Assembly (NCBI GenBank): GCA_024234395.1
Contig: JACKOH010000001.1
Coordinates: 434,001-498,000 of the forward strand
Direction of reading: 5' to 3'
Length of the DNA: 64,000 bases
Source of the DNA: Pseudomonadales bacterium
Lineage (GTDB): Bacteria > Pseudomonadota > Gammaproteobacteria > Pseudomonadales > Pseudohongiellaceae
Each line of letters opens with the position of its first letter. Position 1 is the first letter of the stretch. The position numbers and the translations under genes are program-made. Under the pieces are notes generated by a model. It saw only the letters and a program-made list of their open reading frames with translations. It did no database searches and was not told the origin of the DNA. Positions 44,348 through 53,419 of the stretch are shown one piece after another.

Positions 44348-44934
44348 TCATCCTCGGTAACCAGCGGTCGTCCGATTATTGAAAGTTCAATGCATCTGGC
44401 ATGCGACGCAGCAGTTCCGTAAGGAAGGATTTCAATCTGTTGAATAGCTCCGGTGGCGTTGAATCCCATGGTGTCAAATGTTACCAGCGGTGCAGTGATG
44501 GTTATCGCCGAAGCGTTGCGTCCGGTACCGAATACCCGGATTATTTCGTCTCCTGCGTCGATCGAACCCGTACTTCCGTCGGCATCGCCATTGGCGTCTT
44601 CAAAAACTATCCAACCTCTCGACCACTCATCTGTCTCGCAATCACTGCCAGCGGTGTTTGTCGCACAGATATGAATCTGTGTGCCGCGCTTTATCGCTTC
44701 ACTGCGAGCAAGACCAAAAGTCGTTATCATTTCATCTACACGAGAATCTGTATTTACACCATCGAGTACATCTTGAAAGCTGGGAAGACTTATCGCCAGC
44801 AGAACGCCCAATGCCGCAAGAACGATCATCAGTTCAATCATTGTAAAGCCGCGACATTTCGCCTTGCTCTTCGAGTCAACTTGCGAAAATGCTGAGCCCC
44901 AATTACTTCTAATCCGGTATCTTACGGTCTTCAT
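44338..44934 (-). CDS. fimU: FimU/GspH-type minor pilin (cluster 1)
   Basis: 198 residues from ATG 44934, which has AGGA 8 bases upstream; an in-frame extension to 45087 is not needed. Prepilin site CRG then FTMIELMIVLAALGVLLAISLPSF with Glu5. The GspH/FimT domain shows RVDEMITTFGLARSEAIKRG and WSRGWIVFEDANGDAD, common to FimU and FimT. I use fimU because it heads a pilVWXY1 operon, the FimU position in Pseudomonas. First gene of cluster 1. Confidence 0.87.
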   Translation of the reverse strand: MKTVRYRIRSNWGSAFSQVDSKSKAKCRGFTMIELMIVLAALGVLLAISLPSFQDVLDGVNTDSRVDEMITTFGLARSEAIKRGTQIHICATNTAGSDCETDEWSRGWIVFEDANGDADGSTGSIDAGDEIIRVFGTGRNASAITITAPLVTFDTMGFNATGAIQQIEILPYGTAASHARCIELSIIGRPLVTEDECP

Positions 44935-45655
44935 ACAGGTTTTCCTGATAGGTCCGATCAAAAACGGGTCAAAATATGCTCGTTTAATGTTATTGCTGGC
45001 TTTTCCTAGGGTGCAATCATTGCTCATTGAATTGCACTGTGTCAGCTGTCTGTTCTGCGATTCGTGACCGGAATCACAAAGAAACATTCAAAGTGCTTCT
45101 ACAGTATTTCCGCGAGGAGGGATGCTTTGTTCGCAGTCTGATTTTATTGCGGCCTCTGTTTAGGAAGCCTCATATAAATTGGCTGGAAGATTATAAAATG
45201 CCAGCTGCGAGTTTTATCAGGCAGATTCGGCAGTGGTTGTTTACCGATCTTAGATTGCAGGCGGTTTTCATGGGATCTATTGAGATATCCTGAGTGTCCT
45301 GGCGTTGGTCAGCGATATGATAGTCTGCGGGTTGGATCGCTGGGCTCTGAGCCTGGTGATCCGCCTGAGCCAGACTTGGGTGGTCTGAAGAATGGCTCTG
45401 TAGGTGACTATTCTGCCTGTCTTGTTGGTGACGGAAATTTTGTGACTAAGCAGGCAGACATCAGGAATTCTGACAGCCAGTAGACAGCCTTTAAAGGAGC
45501 CTCAAGCAAGCTGCAAATCGGAGTGAAGCTGAGATGGCAGGCGACCGTGTAGATCGCCTGCCATAATTCAGTACCGTGGCATAGGCGGACTATCTGTACC
45601 TATTGTGGTCTTCACCGCCTCGGTGACTCCTGCTGTTTTTGTGATCTCTATGATC
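44935..45655. other. Region between fimU (cluster 1) and PhoX-like gene
   Basis: About 720 bases without a supportable gene. On the minus strand a TATAAT hexamer (45190-45195) with an upstream GATAAA 17 bases away is a possible promoter for cluster 1, which would leave a leader of about 250 bases. An 11-bp perfect hairpin is listed separately. A Gly-rich open frame on the + strand (45280-45483) lacks a start context and recognisable similarity. Confidence 0.35.
45534..45564. repeat. Perfect 11-bp stem-loop downstream of PhoX-like gene
   Basis: ATGGCAGGCGA (45534-45544) and TCGCCTGCCAT (45554-45564) pair perfectly around a 9-base loop. It is about 90 bases past the end of the minus-strand PhoX-like gene. 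No T-tract follows on either strand, so it may be a transcript-stabilising hairpin, a factor-dependent end, or an inverted-repeat operator. Confidence 0.6.
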
Positions 45656-46957
45656 TCAGCGATGTCGCCGCTCATGGTGTTTCTTTCTTGAGTCGAGTTT
45701 AGTGATCGCCCAGGTTGCATCTCCGTCATCAAGTTTAGAATGCTGAACATTCACGAACATAGTTTTCGGATCTATGCCGAAGTAGATCCCGGTCCCTTCC
45801 GCTCCGTCATAGGTCAACGAAGCAAAGAGATTAACTTCGTCAGCGGCGCCGTCATTGTCGTTATCGGGGCTGGCAATCCAAATATCAGACGGGACATTGT
45901 CTTCTGCAATGACCAGCTTACCGTCAGGTGTTTGTGCCAGGTTGTCTGGATTGTCGAATCCGCTTGTATCATTGGATTCAATAGGAACGTTCAACCCCGG
46001 CAAAACAAAATTTGTGACTTGCAGAGAAAACAGGTTAACTGCCAGAACCCGGCCATCAAACAACTCGGATGACCTGCCGTCACGGGGACCTTCTGTGACT
46101 GCCACGTAAAGTGTGTCGCCGATAATTTCCAGATCTTCCGGGCGGTTGTATCCAGTGCCACCAGCAGCCGTTCCATCGAAGCGGGCAAATTCCGGATCAA
46201 TCGGTCCGACCCATTCGCCTTGACCGGTACCAAAGTCGCCGCCCGTGACCTTCAGTACAAACAGTTCACCGCTGCCCAAGTCACCGTAATGGTCTGGAAC
46301 GAATTTGTAAATGCCACCGCCAAAGCCTTCTCGTTCACCACGGAATTCATCCACGACATAAACCGACCCATCAGCTCCGACGGCTATGCCTTCATGAGCG
46401 AGGCGTCCTACCTCAGGTCGATCGATAACATCAATAGCGACAGTTGGATCATGTCTGTCTACAACCAGTTCGAACATGCGTCCACCGTCGGTTTCCTCGG
46501 CAAACAGCAGAGTACCCCAGGGTGTCCATTCAATGCCGTCCAGGGCATCGTAAGTCGGGTTTTCGGCAATGACAGTGGTTATACCGGATTCCAGATCAAC
46601 AACACTGACAGCCCCACCTCGTTCAGCATTACCGCGGACCTCGTGGGTGCGATAAAGAAAGCGTCCGGCTTTTCTACCCGTTTCATTGACTGTGTTCATA
46701 TCGTGCCAGTCATTGCTGTTGGAACCGGTCGTCGGTTCAGTATAGATATTCAAGTCGGTTTCATCGGAAATAATATATTGAGCAAATCCTTCCGGAATCA
46801 GCCAGGGCGCGGAGCGATCGAAATCGCTTCCGTCACCTGCTGCCGACTGTGCAATGGGATTAAAGCTGAATGGGCCGCTAGCACTTTCTGGGTGTGCGAA
46901 GGAATAAGTTGACACTGTAGCGGCGATAGTGCACGCCAATATACGCTTGGAAATCAT
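45656..46957 (-). CDS. Secreted PhoX/DUF839-like protein
   Basis: 433 residues with a Sec signal (cleavage near SFAH-PES). A six-bladed-propeller pattern of the DUF839/PhoX family is readable: TPWGTLLFAEE, VGRLAHEGIAVGADGSVYVVDE, GYNRPEDLEIIGDTLYVAVTEG, GFDNPDNLAQTPDGKLVIAEDN, and a terminal FVNVQHSKLDDGDATWAITK. PhoX enzymes are Ca/Fe-dependent alkaline phosphatases, usually Tat-exported; this one lacks a twin-arginine signal and is shorter, so phosphatase activity is uncertain. AGAGGA precedes ATG 46957. It lies between the two pilus clusters and is on the same strand as cluster 1. Confidence 0.82.
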   Translation of the reverse strand: MISKRILACTIAATVSTYSFAHPESASGPFSFNPIAQSAAGDGSDFDRSAPWLIPEGFAQYIISDETDLNIYTEPTTGSNSNDWHDMNTVNETGRKAGRFLYRTHEVRGNAERGGAVSVVDLESGITTVIAENPTYDALDGIEWTPWGTLLFAEETDGGRMFELVVDRHDPTVAIDVIDRPEVGRLAHEGIAVGADGSVYVVDEFRGEREGFGGGIYKFVPDHYGDLGSGELFVLKVTGGDFGTGQGEWVGPIDPEFARFDGTAAGGTGYNRPEDLEIIGDTLYVAVTEGPRDGRSSELFDGRVLAVNLFSLQVTNFVLPGLNVPIESNDTSGFDNPDNLAQTPDGKLVIAEDNVPSDIWIASPDNDNDGAADEVNLFASLTYDGAEGTGIYFGIDPKTMFVNVQHSKLDDGDATWAITKLDSRKKHHERRHR

Positions 46958-47526
46958 AGGATCCTCTGTTTCTTACTACTGGATTTGGAAGCAGCCGCGT
47001 TCGCGGCAGTTGGTTGCTTGAATTGAGCGGATGCCATACTGGGGGATCCAGGTTACAGGTTTGTGATAAAAAAATTGCAGCACGATTAAACTTTGATGAC
47101 TCAACACCCTCGAAAAGTGCAGATCGACCAGTCACGATGCTTGGAATCTCCGTTCTAGCTCTAGGAACCTCTTTCAAGGGACATCTCTGCGGGAGTTTCT
47201 CGAGTGCGGCTGCCAGGCGTCGCGTTCTGCTGGCGCCACAGTTCCTGTAAATCGCTACTACAGCTCAACAGTGCCCATTAGGCTATACCTGGTGCTTCAA
47301 GTGAGCACTGTAACTTAGTTGACCTGTCTTGACGGGCGGGCCCATGCCGGCGCCAGGTCGCCTCGTCTGAAGTCCATAGCAATTCCTTAGTTAACATAAA
47401 GTTTCCAGAAAGGATTTCTATAAATTGCTGACGGGTTAATCGGGCACATTCGTCCCGGGTTGTCTACACTTCTTAGAGCAAAGAGGTTCAAAACATGAAC
47501 AGCGAGTTCCAAGGAATCGATTAGAC
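46958..47526. other. Divergent region PhoX-like gene / pilus cluster 2
   Basis: About 570 bases. Promoters for both directions are expected but no consensus boxes stand out. Immediately before pilV a nine-codon open frame (ATG 47494, preceded by AGAGG, TAG 47521) ends 3 bases before the pilV ATG and could be a leader peptide coupling translation. No sigma-54 motif was found. Confidence 0.4.
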
Positions 47527-48099
47527 ATGGATTGCCGTTGTAAGGGTGTGAGTTTAATGGAGCTGATGGTTGCACTTGTGGTCCTAGGCACAGGTAGTTT
47601 GAGTATGGCTGCCTTGCACACGCTTGCCAAACGTTCCAATTTCGAAGCCGTACAACGTACTACTGCGGTAATGCTAGCTCAAGATATGGTTGCGCGGATG
47701 CGAGCGAATACTGGAGTATTGGAGGCATATCTGAGTAATGGTGTCGGTGGAGGAGTAAAGTCCGTCCCGGCACGGAACTGTGGCGCTGGCGTCCCCTGCA
47801 CGCCGCTGCAACTGGCGGTGTTCGATCTTTATCAGTGGGAGCGGGCTATCGACGGAATCTCCGAGTCCCGAACCATCAGCGGTACGCTGACTCAGACCGG
47901 GGGGTTGGCCAGTCCAATGGCCTGTATCGATGGCCCGGCGCTTGGTGGGCCGGGTATCTATACCATTACCATCGTCTGGCGCGGGTTGGCAGAACTGACC
48001 AATGTTTCCGCGAGCGCCTGTGGGGCCGCATCCGGTAATTATGGGGCGGCACTTGAATTTCGCCGTATTCTCAATTTCAACACATACATTTCGTCCTGA
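47527..48099 (+). CDS. pilV: Type IV pilus minor pilin PilV (cluster 2)
   Basis: 190 residues. Short leader MDCRCKG then VSLMELMVALVVLGTGSLSMAALHTLA: a prepilin site with V at +1 and Glu5. The following AVMLAQDMVARMRANTG is the PilV signature, also seen in copy 1, but otherwise the two proteins share little. First gene of cluster 2; no fimU precedes it. pilW starts 7 bases after. Confidence 0.87.
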   Translation: MDCRCKGVSLMELMVALVVLGTGSLSMAALHTLAKRSNFEAVQRTTAVMLAQDMVARMRANTGVLEAYLSNGVGGGVKSVPARNCGAGVPCTPLQLAVFDLYQWERAIDGISESRTISGTLTQTGGLASPMACIDGPALGGPGIYTITIVWRGLAELTNVSASACGAASGNYGAALEFRRILNFNTYISS

Positions 48100-48106
48100 G
48101 GCTGTG

Positions 48107-49075
48107 ATGAGAATTCTCCACCGACAAGCCGGCTTCACGATCAGCGAACTGATGATTTCCCTGGGGCTGGGTGTGGCTCTGATTTCCGGAGCGGTGAATA
48201 TATTCGTCCAGAACAATCGCAGTGCACTGCAGGACGAGCAGATTTCCATCATGATGGACAATGGACGTTTTGTTTCGCGCCTGCTCAGCAGGGAACTGGC
48301 AATGGCCGGTTTCTGGGGCAAATACCTGGATGTGGCCACTATCTCACAGCATGCTTCAGTGAGTGTGGGAACCGATTGCGGTAATGGTATTGACGACTGG
48401 GCCATGGAGCTGCAGGGCCTGGAATTGCAGCCGGATGTCAGTATTGTTGATGTCGCGGCCAACTTTCAATGTCTGCCGGCACTGCGCTTCGTCGCGGGCT
48501 CTGATGTGCTGGCGGTCAAACGCGTCGCTGACAGCGAAACAGCCGATGGTGATGTGCAGACCGGACAATTGTACCTGCGTACCAATGGTGCCGGTGCCCA
48601 GATGTACCTGGGAGGAGGCTCTGGTACCCCACCGGTACTGGGCGGTACGGAAACCAACTGGGCCTACCTGCCCAGTATTTTTTACCTGCGCGACTATTCC
48701 GTGACCGTGGGTGACGGCCTGCCCACCTTGTGCCGGGCCTATCTGAACACTGGTGCCACACCATCGATGACCAATCAGTGCCTGGTTGACGGCATCGAAG
48801 ATTTACAGATTGAACTGGGCGTGGACGATGATCGGGACTTTATCGCGGACTACTACACCGACTCACCTTCCACGTCAGAGCTGACTGATGCCGTGTCGGC
48901 GCGCATCTACATTCTGGCCCGCAGCATCAGCGAAGTGCCCAATTACACGAATGACAAGACCTACCTGCTGGGTACCAGGGTCGTGGCTGCAGCCAACGAC
49001 GGATTTTACCGGCGGGTATTCAGTACCACGGTGGTGTTACGTAATCCGTCCAATCTAGCAGGAATAGGTACATGA
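48107..49075 (+). CDS. pilW: Type IV pilus minor pilin PilW (cluster 2)
   Basis: 322 residues from ATG 48107. Prepilin site QAG then FTISELMISLGLGVALISGAVNIF with Glu5. NGRFVSRLLSRELAMAGFWGKY is the PilW pattern. The C-terminal YRRVFSTTVVLRNPSNL matches the end of PilW proteins. It overlaps pilX by four bases (ATGA), so they are translationally coupled. Confidence 0.88.
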   Translation: MRILHRQAGFTISELMISLGLGVALISGAVNIFVQNNRSALQDEQISIMMDNGRFVSRLLSRELAMAGFWGKYLDVATISQHASVSVGTDCGNGIDDWAMELQGLELQPDVSIVDVAANFQCLPALRFVAGSDVLAVKRVADSETADGDVQTGQLYLRTNGAGAQMYLGGGSGTPPVLGGTETNWAYLPSIFYLRDYSVTVGDGLPTLCRAYLNTGATPSMTNQCLVDGIEDLQIELGVDDDRDFIADYYTDSPSTSELTDAVSARIYILARSISEVPNYTNDKTYLLGTRVVAAANDGFYRRVFSTTVVLRNPSNLAGIGT

Positions 49076-49593
49076 TGATCCCAGACGCGCAAAACAGAAC
49101 CAGTCTGCGGCAACGGGGCAGTGTCTTGTTGCCGGCTCTGATATTCCTGCTAATCCTGACGCTGGCAGCGACTACTACTATGCGCACCAGTACTTTGGAA
49201 TTGAGAATGGCGGGTAACGAACAACAGCGGGTGGAAACCTTTGAGCTCACTCAGTCCATTGTGGACGAGGTGGTGGGCAATCCCGATAACATCCGTGTGT
49301 CGGGAAACATAGGCTATGTCAATTGCACACCTGGCGTATCCGGTTGCAATGCCAACGACGTTGCCATCAACAATAATCTGCTGCCATCCGCAAAAGCGGG
49401 CAATGCGACAGTCATGGTGGAACGACTCGCGCCGGCCCTTTCTGCCCCACCGCGTGGCATTAATACCAGCTCCGACGCCTTTTCCGCAGCCCGCTTTGAG
49501 GTGGATACAACTTACGACGGCACAGCCGAAAATGAAGGCAAAGTTGGTCTGGTGCAGGGTGTGCTGGTATTGGTGCCACGTGGCGCACAATAA
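49072..49593 (+). CDS. pilX: Type IV pilus minor pilin PilX (cluster 2)
   Basis: 173 residues. RQRG precedes SVLLPALIFLLILTLAATTTMRTSTLELRMAGN, a PilX-type helix without Glu5, followed by an abbreviated globular domain. The conserved AFQAAE stretch of copy 1 is replaced by TFELTQSIVDE, so this PilX is diverged. Starts within the pilW stop. Confidence 0.84.
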   Translation: MMIPDAQNRTSLRQRGSVLLPALIFLLILTLAATTTMRTSTLELRMAGNEQQRVETFELTQSIVDEVVGNPDNIRVSGNIGYVNCTPGVSGCNANDVAINNNLLPSAKAGNATVMVERLAPALSAPPRGINTSSDAFSAARFEVDTTYDGTAENEGKVGLVQGVLVLVPRGAQ

Positions 49594-49644
49594 ACGATTC
49601 GCTAGGCAACCGCTGCCTGAATAATATCCAAGGAGTGCGAGATA

Positions 49645-52600
49645 ATGAAACTGAATACAATTGCATGGGGAATTGCGGTGTTCGTGACCATGCAGATTCC
49701 AAGCATCGCTGACGATACGGATATCTATATCAATGCCGCGCCTGCAGGCAGTGCCGAGCCGATGGTGTTTCTGTCGCTGGATTATCGTCCCAATCTGGGT
49801 TCCACTCTGTGTTCCGAAGTGAGCCCGCAGGACCCGAGCGGACAGTGTGGTTCGCTATTGGGGGAGGCCTATCCCAACCTGGACACCGGTCCGGGAACAG
49901 TCACTCTGTTCGACGGACTTCGTGCCGTGTTCAAAACCGTCTTTGATGAACTGGACGGGGTACAGGTGGCCTTCATGATGAACCATGACAACAGCTGTAC
50001 AGGGGGCAAACGGGGAGGTGGGCCTGGCGTGACCGGTTGTTCCAACGGAGGTTACTTCCTGCGCGGTCTGAAAAGCTTTGATTCCACGGATTCCAATGGT
50101 GCCAAGGCGGACATGCTGGCGGCATTAGCGTCCATACCGGTTCCTTCAGGTAACCTTTCCCACAGTTACCAGGGGCAGGAGCTTTACTTTGAATTATTTC
50201 GCTATCTTACCGGGCAGGAATGGCATAACGCTCATACCGGCTGGACCGATTTCGGCACCAGCAAGAACCAGAATCTTGACTCGGACTATCCTCTAGCGGC
50301 CTGGGATACCACTATTGAGAGCGGCAGTAACTATTTGACGCCGTTTACCGCTTCGACGGGCTATGAATGTACCCGCCTCTACGCTATCAATATGCTGTTC
50401 CAGGTCTCCAACCAGGACAGCGACAATCAGGACGAGGTAAAAGCCTCAGTGGCCAATGGTGGTCTCGGTATCACAATTAATAATCCTGATTTTGATGACA
50501 TCATCGAATTCATGCGGGATACGGATCTGGCTCCCAACGCCTCCGGGGATACCGGATACGGATACTGGCCGGATGTGGACGGCAACCAGAACCTGACTTC
50601 CTATTTTGTCGCCGCGCAGGTGAACAATACCACCAATGGCTACGCCAGCGCCGGGGGTACTTTCTCAGCGCTGCCCCTGACTGATCCGGCCGTTTTGCTG
50701 GATGACCTGCGTAATATTTTTCGGGAGATTCTCTCCATCAGTACTACCTTTGTGGCAGCTTCGGTTCCTGTGAACGTGTTCAACCGATCGGATATCGTTG
50801 ACAACGTGTTTATCGCCCAGTTCAAGGTGGACCCGGACGGAAGGGCCAATTGGAACGGCAACCTCAAGAAACTGAAGTTACTTGAGTCCACTGACAATCT
50901 GGGTAGTCAGACCCTGACCGTGGTCGATGCCAATAACCTGGATGCGATCGCATCAGACGGACGGATCTCCTATAACTCTCTGACTTATTGGACGGATTCA
51001 GCCTCACTTCCGCCACCTGAAGGCGACGAGTTGGACGGTAAGGACGGCCGCTCTATTGCACGTGGAGGGGCCGGGCAGCAGATTCCGGGTTACCTGGGAG
51101 GCGCGTTTACCATTGGCGATAATAATTCCTCTAATACCCGCACTCTCTACACGGAACCTGCCACGGGCACTATTCTGATGGACCTGGAGGTCTCTAACGC
51201 TGCCTCGCTGCAGACCGATCTCAATGCGGCCTCGGTAGCTGCTGCGGAGGAAATGATCCGTTGGGTCAGAGGGCAGGACGTGGACGATCTGGATGCTGAC
51301 GGTGACCTGTCGGAAGCGCGGCCCTGGCTACTGGGGGCGCCGTTACATTCACGGCCGTTGCCGCTGAATTTCGGTGCCCGCGGTAGTTACAGTGTTACCA
51401 ATCCGGATATCCGGATCTTCATGGGATCCGAGGACGGTATGATGCATATGTTCCGCAATACCACCAGTGGTGGAGCGGAGTCCGGTGTCGAGGACTGGGC
51501 CTTCATGCCCCGCTCGGTGATGGACAAGATGGATATTCTGCGTACCAACTCGCCGGGCAGCCATCCCTATACCGTGGACGGAGCACCAGCAGCCTTTGTG
51601 CAGGACGGCAACGGTGACGGCACAATCAACGGCACCGACAAGGCGTATCTTTTCTTCGGATTGCGACGCGGTGGTAAGGCCTACTATGCACTGGATGTTA
51701 CCGATCCTGATAATCCCAGCATGCTGTGGAGCATCGACAAGACCGGCGATTTCGCCGAGCTGGGCATGACTTTCTCCAGTCCCCGGGTAGGCACAGTAAA
51801 ATTCGGCGCTACGTCAACACCGGTGGTAATTTTTGGTGGCGGCTATGACGAGGACAAGGACACTGGCGCTTCTGATGACAATGAAGGCAATGCCATTTAC
51901 ATTGTCAACGCGGTGACCGGCAACCTGGTCTGGAAATCGGTCTATGGTGCGACTACCGGTTCGGTGTCTTCAACTGTCTACAATCACAGTGGCATGGTAG
52001 ACAGTATCCCGTCAGATCTTGCTGCTCTCGATACCAACTCCGATGGCAACATTGACCGGCTCTACGTGGGTGATACGGGCGGTACGATCTGGCGTGTTGA
52101 TCTGCCAGAGGGAACTACCGATAATCGTAGTTCCTGGTTTGTCTCGGAGCTGGCCAATGTCGGTCGCGATGACATTTCCGGAAACCACAAAGCCAACGAT
52201 CGACGCTTTTTTCACCGCCCTGATTTTGTTCCCAGCAGCGACGATCTTGGAGCATTCGATGGCATCCTGATCGGGACGGGCGACAGAGCCGATCCGAAAG
52301 ACACCGGTGCTGATAACTATTTTTACCTGATCAAGGACCGCGATGTACTTACCGGTAGCGTGGCCGGTGTCACCTACAATCACAGTGACTATAACGCGTC
52401 CAGCAATGCCAATGGCCTGGGTGATGTCACCAACACCTGTATCGATAATTCCTCCTGCACTGCCAACCTGGACAATGGCTGGAAAATGGCTTTGGAAGGT
52501 GTAGGTGAGAAAGCTCTTGCCCCGGCGATTACGGCGTTCGGTACTGTTTATTTTACTTCGTTTCTCCCTCAAGGCGGTACTGCAGATGCCGGTACCAGCT

Positions 52601-52869
52601 GCGCGCCCAGTGAGGGTGGTGGTCGCCTTTATGCGGTGAACATGTTTAACGGTGCTCCGGTCAAAAACTACGATACCAGTGACGGCAGCGACGATATAAA
52701 TCTCACCAAATCCGATCGGTTCGACCCTTTGAGTAGTGGTGGTATACCCGCTGAAGTGGTGCCGATCGGCGGTTATATCCTGCCGCCCGACCTGGAAGCG
52801 GAACCGGTCGAGGGCAGGGAATTCTGGAAAACCTTCTGGTATGAAAAGGACGTGGATCCGGAAAGCTGA
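49645..52869 (+). CDS. pilY1: PilY1 pilus-tip protein, copy 2 (MIDAS lost)
   Basis: 1074 residues with AAGGAG before ATG 49645 and a signal peptide ending near SIADD. The first strand of the vWA-like half reads MVFLSLDYRPN, so the DxSxS metal site of copy 1 is absent. The C-terminal propeller is well kept: IRIFMGSEDGMMHMFRN, KAYYALDVTDPDNPSMLW, VIFGGGYDEDKD, and a textbook EF-hand-like loop DTNSDGNID followed by RLYVGDTGGTIWRVD (52030-52100). Several cysteine pairs lie in the N-terminal half. Copy 1 and copy 2 probably present different tip functions. Cluster 2 is the one next to thiO and pilR/pilS. Confidence 0.92.
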   Translation: MKLNTIAWGIAVFVTMQIPSIADDTDIYINAAPAGSAEPMVFLSLDYRPNLGSTLCSEVSPQDPSGQCGSLLGEAYPNLDTGPGTVTLFDGLRAVFKTVFDELDGVQVAFMMNHDNSCTGGKRGGGPGVTGCSNGGYFLRGLKSFDSTDSNGAKADMLAALASIPVPSGNLSHSYQGQELYFELFRYLTGQEWHNAHTGWTDFGTSKNQNLDSDYPLAAWDTTIESGSNYLTPFTASTGYECTRLYAINMLFQVSNQDSDNQDEVKASVANGGLGITINNPDFDDIIEFMRDTDLAPNASGDTGYGYWPDVDGNQNLTSYFVAAQVNNTTNGYASAGGTFSALPLTDPAVLLDDLRNIFREILSISTTFVAASVPVNVFNRSDIVDNVFIAQFKVDPDGRANWNGNLKKLKLLESTDNLGSQTLTVVDANNLDAIASDGRISYNSLTYWTDSASLPPPEGDELDGKDGRSIARGGAGQQIPGYLGGAFTIGDNNSSNTRTLYTEPATGTILMDLEVSNAASLQTDLNAASVAAAEEMIRWVRGQDVDDLDADGDLSEARPWLLGAPLHSRPLPLNFGARGSYSVTNPDIRIFMGSEDGMMHMFRNTTSGGAESGVEDWAFMPRSVMDKMDILRTNSPGSHPYTVDGAPAAFVQDGNGDGTINGTDKAYLFFGLRRGGKAYYALDVTDPDNPSMLWSIDKTGDFAELGMTFSSPRVGTVKFGATSTPVVIFGGGYDEDKDTGASDDNEGNAIYIVNAVTGNLVWKSVYGATTGSVSSTVYNHSGMVDSIPSDLAALDTNSDGNIDRLYVGDTGGTIWRVDLPEGTTDNRSSWFVSELANVGRDDISGNHKANDRRFFHRPDFVPSSDDLGAFDGILIGTGDRADPKDTGADNYFYLIKDRDVLTGSVAGVTYNHSDYNASSNANGLGDVTNTCIDNSSCTANLDNGWKMALEGVGEKALAPAITAFGTVYFTSFLPQGGTADAGTSCAPSEGGGRLYAVNMFNGAPVKNYDTSDGSDDINLTKSDRFDPLSSGGIPAEVVPIGGYILPPDLEAEPVEGREFWKTFWYEKDVDPES

Positions 52870-52907
52870 TAGAACCTATTTTAATTACTGTATGTGAGGG
52901 AACCATC

Positions 52908-53405
52908 GTGAGCAACAAACAGAGCAACAGATTCGCCGCTGGCCGGCAGCAGGGCTATACACTGATAGAAATACTCATCGTCGTCGCGATCCTGGGGATC
53001 CTTGCTGCCGTTGCAATTCCATCCTACCAGAACAGCGTATTGACCAGTAACCGCTCTGTTGCCCATGCCGCACTGCTGGATCTGGCCAATCGCCAGGAAC
53101 AGTTTTACCTGGATAATCGCACCTACAGTACGGACCTTACCGATCTGGGCTATCCGGCGGCGATGGTATTCAGCAACAGTGGTAGTAGTGCTGTTGCGAT
53201 CAATGACAATCATTCACTGGTCGCCTCTACCTCAACCGAGCGTCTTTACTTCGTTCAGATTGATGCCGGAAATGCCACCACGTTCGCTCTTTCCGCGGTA
53301 CCACAGTTGACCCAGGCAGGCGATAGCGAGTGTGGAACCCTCGGGCTCAGCAGTACCGGTGTCAAGGCAGAAACCGGGAGTGGCTCTGTTTCTGATTGCT
53401 GGTAG
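52908..53405 (+). CDS. pilE: Type IV pilus minor pilin PilE (cluster 2)
   Basis: 165 residues from GTG 52908, preceded by GAGGGA. Prepilin site QQG then YTLIEILIVVAILGILAAVAIPSYQNSV with Glu5 (Tyr at +1). The region ALLDLANRQEQFYLDNRTY is typical of PilE. A C-terminal cysteine pair (ECGTLG and DCW) forms the D-loop. It follows pilY1 by 38 bases and ends cluster 2; there is no PilY2-like gene between them. Confidence 0.9.
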   Translation: MSNKQSNRFAAGRQQGYTLIEILIVVAILGILAAVAIPSYQNSVLTSNRSVAHAALLDLANRQEQFYLDNRTYSTDLTDLGYPAAMVFSNSGSSAVAINDNHSLVASTSTERLYFVQIDAGNATTFALSAVPQLTQAGDSECGTLGLSSTGVKAETGSGSVSDCW

Positions 53406-53419
53406 AAAGCAATGCCGTG

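Noticed and set aside
45280..45483. 67-residue Gly/Asp-rich frame between pilus clusters
   Set aside because: No ribosome site, no similarity and no conserved start; probably chance.
45568..45700. Frameshift extension of the PhoX-like protein in another frame
   Set aside because: The main frame already ends with the usual TWAITK-type family terminus, so no extra C-terminus is needed.
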